The notes under the pieces: model-generated | The model's database searches: none | What the model saw: the letters and a program-made list of their open reading frames with translations, nothing else | What the model was told of the DNA's origin: nothing | Position numbers and translations under genes: made by a program | Origin: an uncultured Bacteroidota bacterium | Lineage (GTDB): Bacteria; Bacteroidota; Bacteroidia; Flavobacteriales; Flavobacteriaceae | Reading direction: 5' to 3' | NCBI GenBank assembly: GCA_902620455.1 | Contig: CACNIG010000001.1 | Span: 62,001 to 126,000, forward strand | Length of the DNA stretch: 64,000 nt | Part shown: positions 17,346 through 25,538 of the stretch, in pieces | Numbering within the stretch: position 1 is the first letter of the stretch | Layout: each line of letters opens with the position of its first letter

Positions 17346-19034
17346 ATGAGTGCAAATCAAGAATTATTTGAACTAAAATTCTATAAATGGGAGAAAGAGT
17401 TTAAGGACAAGCCTTATCTGAGGCAACCAATAGGTGAAACATGGGAGGAGTATACATGGGGTGAAGTTGGTGATATGGCAAGAAGATTAGCCTCCGGACT
17501 AAAATCACTTAATCTTAGAGAGGGAGCTCACATAGGTATTTATTCTAAAAATTGTAGAGAATGGATAATCTCAGATTTAGCAATTGTAATGGCAGGATAT
17601 ATCTCTGTTCCTTTTTTCCCATCTTTAAATGGTAAGGAACTATCCTACATAATGGATTATGGTGATGTTGATGCTCTTTTTATAGGAAAAATTGAAACTT
17701 GGGATGATATCAAGAATGATTTGCCCAGTGAAATGCCCATAATAAGATTCCCTAAATATGAGGGGTGTTCAAATGTAACCAAAGGTCATGAGTGGCATGA
17801 ATTTATAAATAGTCATGAACCGATTGAAAATCCAAATAAACCAAAACTATCAGATCTATGGACTATTATTTTTACATCTGGGACAACAGGTAACCCAAAA
17901 GGAGTTATGCTAACATACCAGGCAATTGATGGAATAAAAGTTGTTTTGGATGATCCAAACAATCCTTTAGGAATAAAACATACTGGGAATAATGATTTTA
18001 TTTCATACTTACCATTAAATCATATTTTTGAAAGAGTTGTAATCGAATGGTGTTCATTTAGGTATGGAGGTACAATCTCATTTGTAGAATCTATTGAAAC
18101 CTTTGGCCAAAATTTAAAGGAGGTACAGCCACATGTATTCGCTGCTGCTCCAAGAGTCTGGACTAAACTTCAAATGGGAATATTATCTAAATTCCCTCAG
18201 AAAAAGTTAGACACTCTTCTTAAAATTCCATTGCTCTCAACTATTCTTAAAAAACTAATAAGAAAAGGACTTGGTTTTAGCAGAGTTAGAGTGACGGTTT
18301 CCGGGTCAGCACCTATGCCAGTTGAATTAATTGAGTGGTTTAGAAAAGTTGGAGTATACATAACTAATGGATACGGTATGACAGAGAATTGTGCCATATG
18401 TAGCTCTGTAGATGGTAAAGACTTTGAAAAATTAAATACTGTTGGAAAACCTCAAAAAGGTGTTGAGCTTAAGATTGACGAGGGAACAGGTGAAATTTTG
18501 ATGCGTGGGCCTTTTGTGATGATTGGTTATTATAAAAATAAAGAGTTATCAAATGAGACTTTAAGAGGTGGTTGGCTACACACAGGAGATAAAGGGTTCT
18601 TGGATGAAGATGGTTACCTTCATATAACAGGAAGAGTTGCTGATAGCTTTAAGACATCAAAAGGAGAATATATTGAACCACTTACTTTAGAACAGTTTTT
18701 TGTTAATATGAATGAAATTGAAGAAGTTTGTGTAGTAGGTCTTGGAATTGCTCAACCAATGTGTCTAATTCAATTATCAGATATTGGAAAAAGTGCCACT
18801 AAGGATAATCTATCAAAAATGTTCCTTGATACTCTTAAAAATATTAATAGCGACCTGGTAAACTATAAGAAAATATCAACGCTTATAATTGTTAAAGATG
18901 AATGGTCGCAAGAAAATGGAATTGTTGGACCAACTCAAAAGTTGAAGCGAGGAGCAGTTGATGAAAAGTATAATAAAGACTACTTAAAATGGCATGAATC
19001 AGACCAAAAATTAATTTTTGAAGACAGTTTTTGA
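17346..19034 (+). CDS. Long-chain fatty acid--CoA ligase (AMP-forming)
   Basis: This is a 562-residue acyl-CoA synthetase that activates fatty acids via an acyl-AMP. The P-loop IIFTSGTTGNPKGVM is near residues 175-190, GYGMTENCA is the A5-type motif, and WLHTGDKGFLDEDGYLHITGR contains the hinge Asp and Arg. The C-terminal domain carries the expected basic residues near GPTQKLKRG. It is divergent from the SDR-led operon across a 165-base gap in which I see no clear TAnnTTTG box. It is the natural supplier of acyl-CoA for the surrounding dehydrogenases. Confidence 0.94.
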   Translation: MSANQELFELKFYKWEKEFKDKPYLRQPIGETWEEYTWGEVGDMARRLASGLKSLNLREGAHIGIYSKNCREWIISDLAIVMAGYISVPFFPSLNGKELSYIMDYGDVDALFIGKIETWDDIKNDLPSEMPIIRFPKYEGCSNVTKGHEWHEFINSHEPIENPNKPKLSDLWTIIFTSGTTGNPKGVMLTYQAIDGIKVVLDDPNNPLGIKHTGNNDFISYLPLNHIFERVVIEWCSFRYGGTISFVESIETFGQNLKEVQPHVFAAAPRVWTKLQMGILSKFPQKKLDTLLKIPLLSTILKKLIRKGLGFSRVRVTVSGSAPMPVELIEWFRKVGVYITNGYGMTENCAICSSVDGKDFEKLNTVGKPQKGVELKIDEGTGEILMRGPFVMIGYYKNKELSNETLRGGWLHTGDKGFLDEDGYLHITGRVADSFKTSKGEYIEPLTLEQFFVNMNEIEEVCVVGLGIAQPMCLIQLSDIGKSATKDNLSKMFLDTLKNINSDLVNYKKISTLIIVKDEWSQENGIVGPTQKLKRGAVDEKYNKDYLKWHESDQKLIFEDSF

Positions 19035-19204
19035 TTTATACTTAAAATTCATGTAAACTATTAGCTGCATAATTTCATTTGGTACATGAAAAAAATTATA
19101 TTAACTTGGATTCAAATCAGATTAAGAAATGTTTGGATTTACCTTTGTTTATTGTAATTCCACTGCGTTTCTTTATAAATTATAAACTAGTTATTGAAAA
19201 GACT

Positions 19205-19212
19205 TAACTTTG
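19205..19212 (+). promoter_or_regulatory. -7 box for the lipid-island TonB receptor
   Basis: TAACTTTG fits TAnnTTTG and lies 20 bases before ATG 19233. An in-frame TTG at 19194 lies upstream of the box, so it cannot be the start of this transcript's protein. Confidence 0.5.
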
Positions 19213-19232
19213 ACGTAACAAAAACTAATTAT

Positions 19233-22154
19233 ATGAAAAATATTTTAAATAAGTATTATCTAGCCTTTATGGCTGTAATTCTGTTTGGTAATGTTTACTC
19301 TCAAACTCAAATTTCTGGATCTGTTAGTGATGCAGAAAGCATGAGTTCTATACCTGGAGTAAATGTAATCATAGATGGAACAAATATTGGAACAGTAACT
19401 GACTTTGATGGAAATTTTTCCATTAATACAAGTCAAGATCTTCCTTTGACAATAGTTGTTAGTTATGTAGGGTACTCAGCTGAGAAAGTTATTGTTACCT
19501 CTGCTAACCAAGATATTAACGTAATGCTTTCAGCAGGTCAAAACCTTGAAGAAATAGTAGTATCTGCCTCAAGGCGTGCTCAAAAAGCACTAGAAGCTCC
19601 TGCATCAGTTAGTGTTATTTCAACAAGAGAGATTGAAAACTCTTCTGCAGTTGCAGATCCTGCAAGAATTCTTACAAATGTGCCAGGAGTTCAAATACAA
19701 CAACAAAGTGCAAACTCTTTGAATTTCGAAATGAGAGCAGGCTCTGGTACATTTGGTACCTCGACATTTATCATGCAAGATAACAGGTTTCTAACAACAC
19801 CTGCTGCCGGAACTTATTTCAGTTTTCAACAAGGTCTTTCAAATTTAGATTTAGCCTCGGTTGAGGTTGTTAGAGGTGCTGCTGGTGTTTTATATGGACC
19901 TGGTGTAACTTCTGGTGTTATTCACTTTAGGACTAAGAGTCCAATAGAATATCAAGGAAATTCTCTTTCTATGTGGGCAGGTGAAATGAATACCTTTGGT
20001 TCAGAATTTAGAATTGCTAGAGCAAATGATGACAAAACTTTTGGATGGAAAATTAATGCTACTTTAAGCTCTGGTACAGATTTTACTTATGAAGATGAAT
20101 CCCAACTTAGTAATGCGGGTATTACAATAAATAGAATCATTCGTCAGCCTATAATTACAAATAAATATGTAGACCCAGGACTATCTCCTGGCGGACCTAT
20201 TCTTTTAGACTTTAGTAACAATGAAAATGCAATTATAGATGAATACAGCAATTTAACCGCTAATACTACTTTAGAGTGGAGACCAAGTGATGATACAAAC
20301 TATACTGTTAGTGCTGGACTAAACAGTGGTAGTGGTTTATTCTGGCAAGACTTAGGTATTGGTTATGCAGATGGTACTACATATTGGGGTCAAGCTCAGG
20401 CAACTATTGGTAATTGGTATGCCCAAGCATTTGTTGACCACAATGATGGTGGACAAGAAGAGAATCCAACGTTCCTTTATGGATCTGGTTATAGACAAGT
20501 AGCAAAAAGAACCTCTGTGGAAGCTCAACTTCAATATAACTTTGATTTACCTTCACTATTTGACTCAGAATGGACCTTTGGATGGGATTACAGAGATACG
20601 GCCTCTGATTCTGAATACACACTTTATGGAAGAAATGATGATGATGATAAGTATACTATTAATGGTATTTACGGACAAGGTACTCTTAAAATGTCAGAAA
20701 AAGTTGATCTTGTTTTGGCGGGAAGATACGATCAAATGAATATAATAAGTACAGGAGAATTTGCTCCTAGAGTTGCATTAGTATATAAGCCATCTGAGAA
20801 TACAACTTGGAGGTTTGCATACAACAAAGCACTCTCTGGACCTACAGCTCTTCAACAATATATTGACTTTCCTGTAGCTGTTCAAGCTCCAGGAATTTTA
20901 GATGCATGGCTTACAGGACAAGCAAATGCTCAAAGATTTGGTGATCCTTCAACTCAAGTAATTGATCTTGCTGGACTTCCAATAGATATTCCTGTGAGTG
21001 CTGCAGGAGGTGGTCTTCCACTTGCTATCCCTTACGGATCTGTTGCATCTGCATCTTGGGCTGGTTTATTTGCTCAAGCGCCATCACTACAGCCTCTATT
21101 AACACCATGGATTGCTCAGTATGGTGGTCCATCTGGCGGATCTGGGATATTAAGTCCTTATGATGCATTTGAACCAACAAGAACTACAGGAAATAGAGAT
21201 ACTAACAGGGCTGCTTTTACCTCTGTTGAGAACATCGAGTTTGGAGTAACAAGTGTTATCGGTAAACTTAAGTTAAGTGCAGATGTATACTCTTATGAAA
21301 CAATTGGTTTCACAAACTTTAATGCTGTAGGTGATACTTATGCACTGGTTGGTTCTGATATTCCTGGAGATTTAGGTGCTGCTGTTGCTGCTGATGCTAC
21401 TGCATATGTTACAGGAGCTTTGACTGCAGTTACTACTCAAACCTATCAAGGTGTTGCTGCTCAATTAGGACTTCCTTTTAGTGTTGTTGCATCTGGTGCT
21501 CTAGCTGCACAAGGTGTACCTGCTCTTCAAACTGCAATTGCTGGTGGTGTGGCACAAACTCTTGGAGGAATTAATGGTGCTTTCCAAGCTGGTGGTGCAG
21601 GATTTGTTAGTCAATTAGGTCCTCTATTTGGTGCTATTGGTGCTGTTGAGTCTGATATGGTACCTCAAGGAGATGGTATTACTCACATTACAACAGGTTA
21701 CATAACTAATGGAGACGCTAGAAGATCACACTTTGGTGCTGACTTTTCAATGGATTACTTCGCAAATCCTGACTTAAGGTTATGGGCTAATGCTTCATGG
21801 TTAAGTCAAAATGAGTGGATTCCAGGAGAAGACAATGATGATGGGTTATTAAATACATCATATTTAAATGTTCCTAAATGGAAATATAGAATGGGTGTAG
21901 ATTATACTCCTCTTTCAGGATTTAATTTCTCAGTCTCATTCCAACATGATGATAAGTTTAGATCAGTCCAAGGTTTTTGGAATGGTATGGTTGAAACAAA
22001 AAACTTAGTTGATGCTAGTGTAGGTTACAAATTTAGTCCAAATCTAAGGTTTGATATATCTGCTACTAATTTAACAGATAAACCATATCAAACTTATCCA
22101 AATCTTCCTACAATTAGAAGAAGAGTGTTAGGTAAACTTACTTTCAACTTCTAA
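19233..22154 (+). CDS. TonB-dependent outer-membrane receptor with carboxypeptidase-D-like N-terminal domain
   Basis: This is a 973-residue outer-membrane receptor that takes up a ligand using TonB energy. A signal peptide (MKNILNKYYLAFMAVILFGN) is followed by a CarboxypepD_reg-like domain (about 25-105), a plug (EEIVVSASRRAQKALEAPASVSV, then VVRGAAGVLYGPGV) and a beta-barrel ending in LTFNF. Two unusual Ala/Gly/Leu-rich stretches (about residues 545-650 and 712-809) look like long hydrophobic inserts between strands. It lies between an acyl-CoA ligase and HMG-CoA synthase/ETF genes, so a lipid or other hydrophobic ligand is plausible. The start is ATG 19233, downstream of the -7 box. A strong terminator follows. 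Confidence 0.93.
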   Translation: MKNILNKYYLAFMAVILFGNVYSQTQISGSVSDAESMSSIPGVNVIIDGTNIGTVTDFDGNFSINTSQDLPLTIVVSYVGYSAEKVIVTSANQDINVMLSAGQNLEEIVVSASRRAQKALEAPASVSVISTREIENSSAVADPARILTNVPGVQIQQQSANSLNFEMRAGSGTFGTSTFIMQDNRFLTTPAAGTYFSFQQGLSNLDLASVEVVRGAAGVLYGPGVTSGVIHFRTKSPIEYQGNSLSMWAGEMNTFGSEFRIARANDDKTFGWKINATLSSGTDFTYEDESQLSNAGITINRIIRQPIITNKYVDPGLSPGGPILLDFSNNENAIIDEYSNLTANTTLEWRPSDDTNYTVSAGLNSGSGLFWQDLGIGYADGTTYWGQAQATIGNWYAQAFVDHNDGGQEENPTFLYGSGYRQVAKRTSVEAQLQYNFDLPSLFDSEWTFGWDYRDTASDSEYTLYGRNDDDDKYTINGIYGQGTLKMSEKVDLVLAGRYDQMNIISTGEFAPRVALVYKPSENTTWRFAYNKALSGPTALQQYIDFPVAVQAPGILDAWLTGQANAQRFGDPSTQVIDLAGLPIDIPVSAAGGGLPLAIPYGSVASASWAGLFAQAPSLQPLLTPWIAQYGGPSGGSGILSPYDAFEPTRTTGNRDTNRAAFTSVENIEFGVTSVIGKLKLSADVYSYETIGFTNFNAVGDTYALVGSDIPGDLGAAVAADATAYVTGALTAVTTQTYQGVAAQLGLPFSVVASGALAAQGVPALQTAIAGGVAQTLGGINGAFQAGGAGFVSQLGPLFGAIGAVESDMVPQGDGITHITTGYITNGDARRSHFGADFSMDYFANPDLRLWANASWLSQNEWIPGEDNDDGLLNTSYLNVPKWKYRMGVDYTPLSGFNFSVSFQHDDKFRSVQGFWNGMVETKNLVDASVGYKFSPNLRFDISATNLTDKPYQTYPNLPTIRRRVLGKLTFNF

Positions 22155-22175
22155 TTATTCATAATATTATCATAA

Positions 22176-22205
22176 AAAGAGCAACTTTGGTTGCTCTTTT
22201 TTTTT
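22176..22205 (+). terminator. Rho-independent terminator after the TonB receptor
   Basis: AAAGAGCAA (22176-22184) and TTGCTCTTT (22191-22199) form a perfect 9-bp stem around CTTTGG, followed by T residues to 22205. The end of the T-run also forms part of the next gene's -33 element. Confidence 0.92.
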
Positions 22206-22232
22206 GGAAAAGCTTTTATGTAACTATATTTG
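22203..22232 (+). promoter_or_regulatory. Bacteroidota promoter of the HMG-CoA synthase/ETF operon (-33 and -7)
   Basis: TTTG at 22203-22206, an 18-base spacer and TATATTTG at 22225-22232 match both elements of the Bacteroidota consensus. It is the best two-part promoter I found in the window. It makes ATG 22248 the start, with a leader of about 12 bases. Confidence 0.7.
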
Positions 22233-22247
22233 AATCTAAGCATTGTT

Positions 22248-23690
22248 ATGATTAAAGTAGGTATTGATTCAATTTCATATTATGTCCCATCTCTTTATGT
22301 AGATATTGAAGAATTGGCTACAGCTCGAGATATTCCCTCAGAAAAGCTAGTTAAGGGATTAGGTCTTAAAAAAATGGCTACCCCTGATTATGATGAAGAC
22401 TCTGCATCAATTGCTGCAAACTCATTATACAGGCTAATAAAGGAAAATAATATTGATCCTAGAAAAGTTGGAAGGGTTTACTTAGGAACAGAAAGTGGCG
22501 TTGACGCTTCTAAACCTACATCTTCTTACGTAGTTGAAATTCTTGAAGATATTTGTGCTGAAGAATTTGGTGAAAGATGTTTCAAGAACTGTGATATTGT
22601 AGATCTTACTTTTGCTTGTGCTGGCGCTGTTGATGCCCTTCAAAATTGTTGTGATTGGGTAAGAAATGGGGAAAATAGACAAGCAATTGTAATCGCATCT
22701 GATATTGCAAAATATGAGCTTAATTCAACTGGTGAATACACACAGGGTGCAGGATCTGTTTCAATGTTAATTTGTGAAAATCCATCAATTATTTCTTTCA
22801 ACGGATCATGGGGAGTTTCTACAAAAGGAATTGGAGATTTTTTCAAGCCGAGGAGATTATTTAAAAAATCAAATATACTTATGGAAGCTGCTAGACTTTT
22901 AGGAAAAGAAGTATCTTCAAGTGAAGCTGAAAAACTTCTACATAAGGCTGATTCAAAATTCTGGTCTGATTCTAATGATTTTGTTGAAGTATACAAAGAA
23001 GAACCAATATTTGAAGGTCAATTTTCAAATGAAAGTTATAAAGAAAGAGTATATGAGGCAATTGAAGACTTTAATGAACAGAATCAAAGAGATATTTTAA
23101 GTGATTGGGAAAATATAATTTTCCACCTTCCTTATGCATATCATGGAAGGAGAATGATAGTAAATAAATGGATGGACTGGATGAAAGAAAATAATCAACT
23201 TGAAAAAATATACTCGGAGATTGGTAAACCAAATTCATCTGAAGATAAAGATTGGATAAAAAAAGTTTCAAAGTCAGATATCTATAAGTCTTTTATTGAA
23301 GATAAAATTTCTCCAGGTGAGAAAGCCTCATCCGAAATTGGAAATATGTATACTGCTTCCATTTTTATGTCTTTAATAAGTTCTTTAGTTGAAGCTTTTG
23401 AAAAAGAAAGAGAGCTAATAAATAAGAAAATAGGGTTTATTAGTTACGGTAGTGGCTCAAAAGCTAAAATTTTCGAAGGTACTATCCAAAAAGATTGGAT
23501 AATAAAAACTAAACCAATCAAATTATTTGAAAACCTAGATAATAGGAAGAAAGTGAGTGTTGATATTTATGAAAAACTGCACAAAAGAAAAATATCCTCT
23601 AACATAAATAACAACGATGGAATTATAAAGCTTTCCAAAATCTCTAAAGATGAGTTTACAGAAGGTCTGAGAAATTATATCAAGTACTAG
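22248..23690 (+). CDS. Hydroxymethylglutaryl-CoA synthase family protein
   Basis: This is a 480-residue thiolase-fold condensing enzyme. The nucleophile Cys124 is in DLTFACAGAVDAL, the catalytic His region is IIFHLPYAYHGRRM, and ISYGSGSKAKIFEG is the C-terminal Gly motif. HMG-CoA synthase makes HMG-CoA from acetoacetyl-CoA and acetyl-CoA for the mevalonate route; this protein is somewhat longer than most bacterial forms. ATG 22248 is chosen because the -7 box covers the in-frame TTG at 22230. It is nine bases upstream of etfB, so it shares a transcript with ETF. A role in acyl-CoA breakdown is therefore an alternative to isoprenoid synthesis. Confidence 0.87.
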   Translation: MIKVGIDSISYYVPSLYVDIEELATARDIPSEKLVKGLGLKKMATPDYDEDSASIAANSLYRLIKENNIDPRKVGRVYLGTESGVDASKPTSSYVVEILEDICAEEFGERCFKNCDIVDLTFACAGAVDALQNCCDWVRNGENRQAIVIASDIAKYELNSTGEYTQGAGSVSMLICENPSIISFNGSWGVSTKGIGDFFKPRRLFKKSNILMEAARLLGKEVSSSEAEKLLHKADSKFWSDSNDFVEVYKEEPIFEGQFSNESYKERVYEAIEDFNEQNQRDILSDWENIIFHLPYAYHGRRMIVNKWMDWMKENNQLEKIYSEIGKPNSSEDKDWIKKVSKSDIYKSFIEDKISPGEKASSEIGNMYTASIFMSLISSLVEAFEKERELINKKIGFISYGSGSKAKIFEGTIQKDWIIKTKPIKLFENLDNRKKVSVDIYEKLHKRKISSNINNNDGIIKLSKISKDEFTEGLRNYIKY

Positions 23691-23699
23691 AACATAATA

Positions 23700-24446
23700 A
23701 TGAATATTTTAGTTTGTATTAGCAACGTACCCGACACTACATCAAAAATTAATTTTGTTGAAAATGATTCAAGTTTTGATACAAATGGAGTACAATTTGT
23801 AATTAATCCAAATGATGAATTTGGATTAACCAAAGCTGTTTGGATGAAGGAATCAAATCAAGCAAATTTAACAGTACTAACCGTTGGTGATTCCTCAGTA
23901 GAGGCTACCCTAAGAAAGTGTCTTGCAATTGGTGCAGACAGAGCTATTAGAATTGACTGTCCAGCACATGATGCTTATTCTGTTGCTAAAGAAATTGAAG
24001 CACATTGCAAGGAAACAGACTATGATTTAATTATTTGTGGAAGAGAATCAATTGATTACAATGGTGGCTTAGTCCCTGGACTTTTGGCTGGACTGCTTGA
24101 CTTCAACTTTGTTACAAATTGTGTAAGTTTAGAAATTGAAGGATCAAAAGCTACATTTTCTCGTGAAATGTCAGGAGGTACTGAGATTAGTCAATGTAAG
24201 CTTCCTCTTGTTATTGGATCTCAAAAAGGATTAGTTGAAGAAAGTGATCTTATTATCCCTAATATGAGAGGAATAATGATGGCAAGACAAAAACCCCTAG
24301 ACGTAATTCCAGCACAAGGCATCAATCCCAAAACTCTTGATAAAAAGTTCAGTAAACCTGATGTTAAAAGTGAAGTTAAACTTGTAAAAGCAGATGAGCT
24401 TGATAAATTAATTGATCTATTAGAAAACGAAGCAAAAGTAATATAA
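23700..24446 (+). CDS. etfB: Electron transfer flavoprotein beta subunit
   Basis: This is the 248-residue small subunit of ETF, which carries electrons from acyl-CoA dehydrogenases to the respiratory chain. It shows the family pattern VCISNVPDTTSKINF, GVQFVINPNDEFGLTKAVWMKE, CLAIGADRAIRIDC and the AMP-site region GRESIDYNGGLVPGLLAGLL. It lies nine bases after the HMG-CoA synthase gene and three bases before etfA, in one operon. It is the likely electron acceptor for the two acyl-CoA dehydrogenases upstream. Confidence 0.96.
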   Translation: MNILVCISNVPDTTSKINFVENDSSFDTNGVQFVINPNDEFGLTKAVWMKESNQANLTVLTVGDSSVEATLRKCLAIGADRAIRIDCPAHDAYSVAKEIEAHCKETDYDLIICGRESIDYNGGLVPGLLAGLLDFNFVTNCVSLEIEGSKATFSREMSGGTEISQCKLPLVIGSQKGLVEESDLIIPNMRGIMMARQKPLDVIPAQGINPKTLDKKFSKPDVKSEVKLVKADELDKLIDLLENEAKVI

Positions 24447-24449
24447 TAA

Positions 24450-25397
24450 ATGGCAGTACTAGTATATATAGAATCTGAAAACAATCAATTCAAAAAATCA
24501 TCTTGTGAGGCTCTTTGTTATGGCAAAGCTCTTGGAGATAATTTTGGAGAAGTGGTTTATGGTGTAGTTGTTAACTGTACTGATACAGAAAGTTTAAATG
24601 CTTATGGTGCTGACAAAATCATTAATATTAATAGTCCTGATTTAAATGATTTTTCTTCAAAAAAATATGCCCATGCTATAGTTGAAGTCATGAAAAGTGA
24701 AAATTCAAAGATTGTTATCTTATCCTCTTCACCTAATTCAAAATATCTTGGTGCTTACTTATCTGGCATAACTGATTCATCATTTGTTTCAAATGTTGTA
24801 GAATTACCTGAAAGTAATAACCCGTTTACTGTAAAAAGAACTTGTTTTACAAATAAAGCTTTCTCTTTAACAGAATTGAATTCAGATATAAAAATTATTA
24901 GTATTACTTCAAATTCTTTTGGGATAGTTGAGAATCCAAATAATCCTAAAAATGAAGTAATAAATATAAAGGGAATTGATTCAAACCAGAAAATATTAAA
25001 TATTGAAAAAGAAACCGGATCTGTTACAATAGCAGATGCAGAAATTGTAGTTTCAGCTGGAAGGGGACTTAAAGGACCTGAAAATTGGGCAATGATCGAA
25101 TCTCTTGCTGATACATTAGGAGCTGCTACAGCATGTTCTAAACCAGTTTCAGATATGGGTTGGAGACCTCACAGCGAGCATGTTGGTCAAACTGGTAAAC
25201 CAGTATCCTCAAACTTATACATAGCAATTGGTATTTCTGGAGCTATTCAACATCTTGCGGGAATAAACTCCTCAAAAGTAAAAGTTGTTATTAATAATGA
25301 TCCTGAAGCACCATTTTTTAAAGCTGCAGATTATGGTGTTGTTGGTGATGCATTTGAAGTTGTTCCCACGTTAATAGAGAAACTTAAAGCCAGATAA
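24450..25397 (+). CDS. etfA: Electron transfer flavoprotein alpha subunit
   Basis: This is the 315-residue FAD-binding subunit of ETF. The C-terminal FAD domain is clear: VVSAGRGLKGPENWAMIESL, KPVSDMGWRPHSEHVGQTGK, YIAIGISGAIQHLAG and VVINNDPEAPFFKAADYGVVGD. The N-terminal domain is diverged, as is usual. It pairs with etfB directly upstream. A 141-base very AT-rich convergent gap follows, with only a weak hairpin near 25486-25513. Confidence 0.97.
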   Translation: MAVLVYIESENNQFKKSSCEALCYGKALGDNFGEVVYGVVVNCTDTESLNAYGADKIININSPDLNDFSSKKYAHAIVEVMKSENSKIVILSSSPNSKYLGAYLSGITDSSFVSNVVELPESNNPFTVKRTCFTNKAFSLTELNSDIKIISITSNSFGIVENPNNPKNEVINIKGIDSNQKILNIEKETGSVTIADAEIVVSAGRGLKGPENWAMIESLADTLGAATACSKPVSDMGWRPHSEHVGQTGKPVSSNLYIAIGISGAIQHLAGINSSKVKVVINNDPEAPFFKAADYGVVGDAFEVVPTLIEKLKAR

Positions 25398-25538
25398 TAG
25401 TTTTATCTTATCATAATTATTTATATATAATTTTTTCTTATATTATATTAATTCCTATATAAAATTTAAACGAAATTCTAAAATTAATAGATATTATATA
25501 ATTTTTATCTATTAAAAATAAATAATCTATTAGTATTT

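Noticed and set aside
19086-19157. A 23-codon frame beginning MKKIILTWIQIRL between the acyl-CoA ligase and the TonB receptor
   Set aside because: The -7 box of the receptor lies downstream of it, no box lies upstream, and a short hydrophobic frame is expected by chance in AT-rich DNA.
21360-21660. GCT-rich repeated codons in the TonB receptor taken as a possible simple repeat
   Set aside because: The codons vary and stay in frame as an Ala/Gly-rich protein segment; it is a coding bias, not a DNA repeat.
22640-22996. A 118-codon minus-strand frame inside the HMG-CoA synthase gene
   Set aside because: It lies fully within a clear conserved gene on the other strand and its product has no recognisable motif.
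25486-25513. AATAGATA...TATCTATT hairpin between etfA and the DUF4270 gene
   Set aside because: The stem is only A-T rich with one G-C pair and a 12-base loop, and no T-run follows; too weak to call a terminator in such AT-rich sequence.
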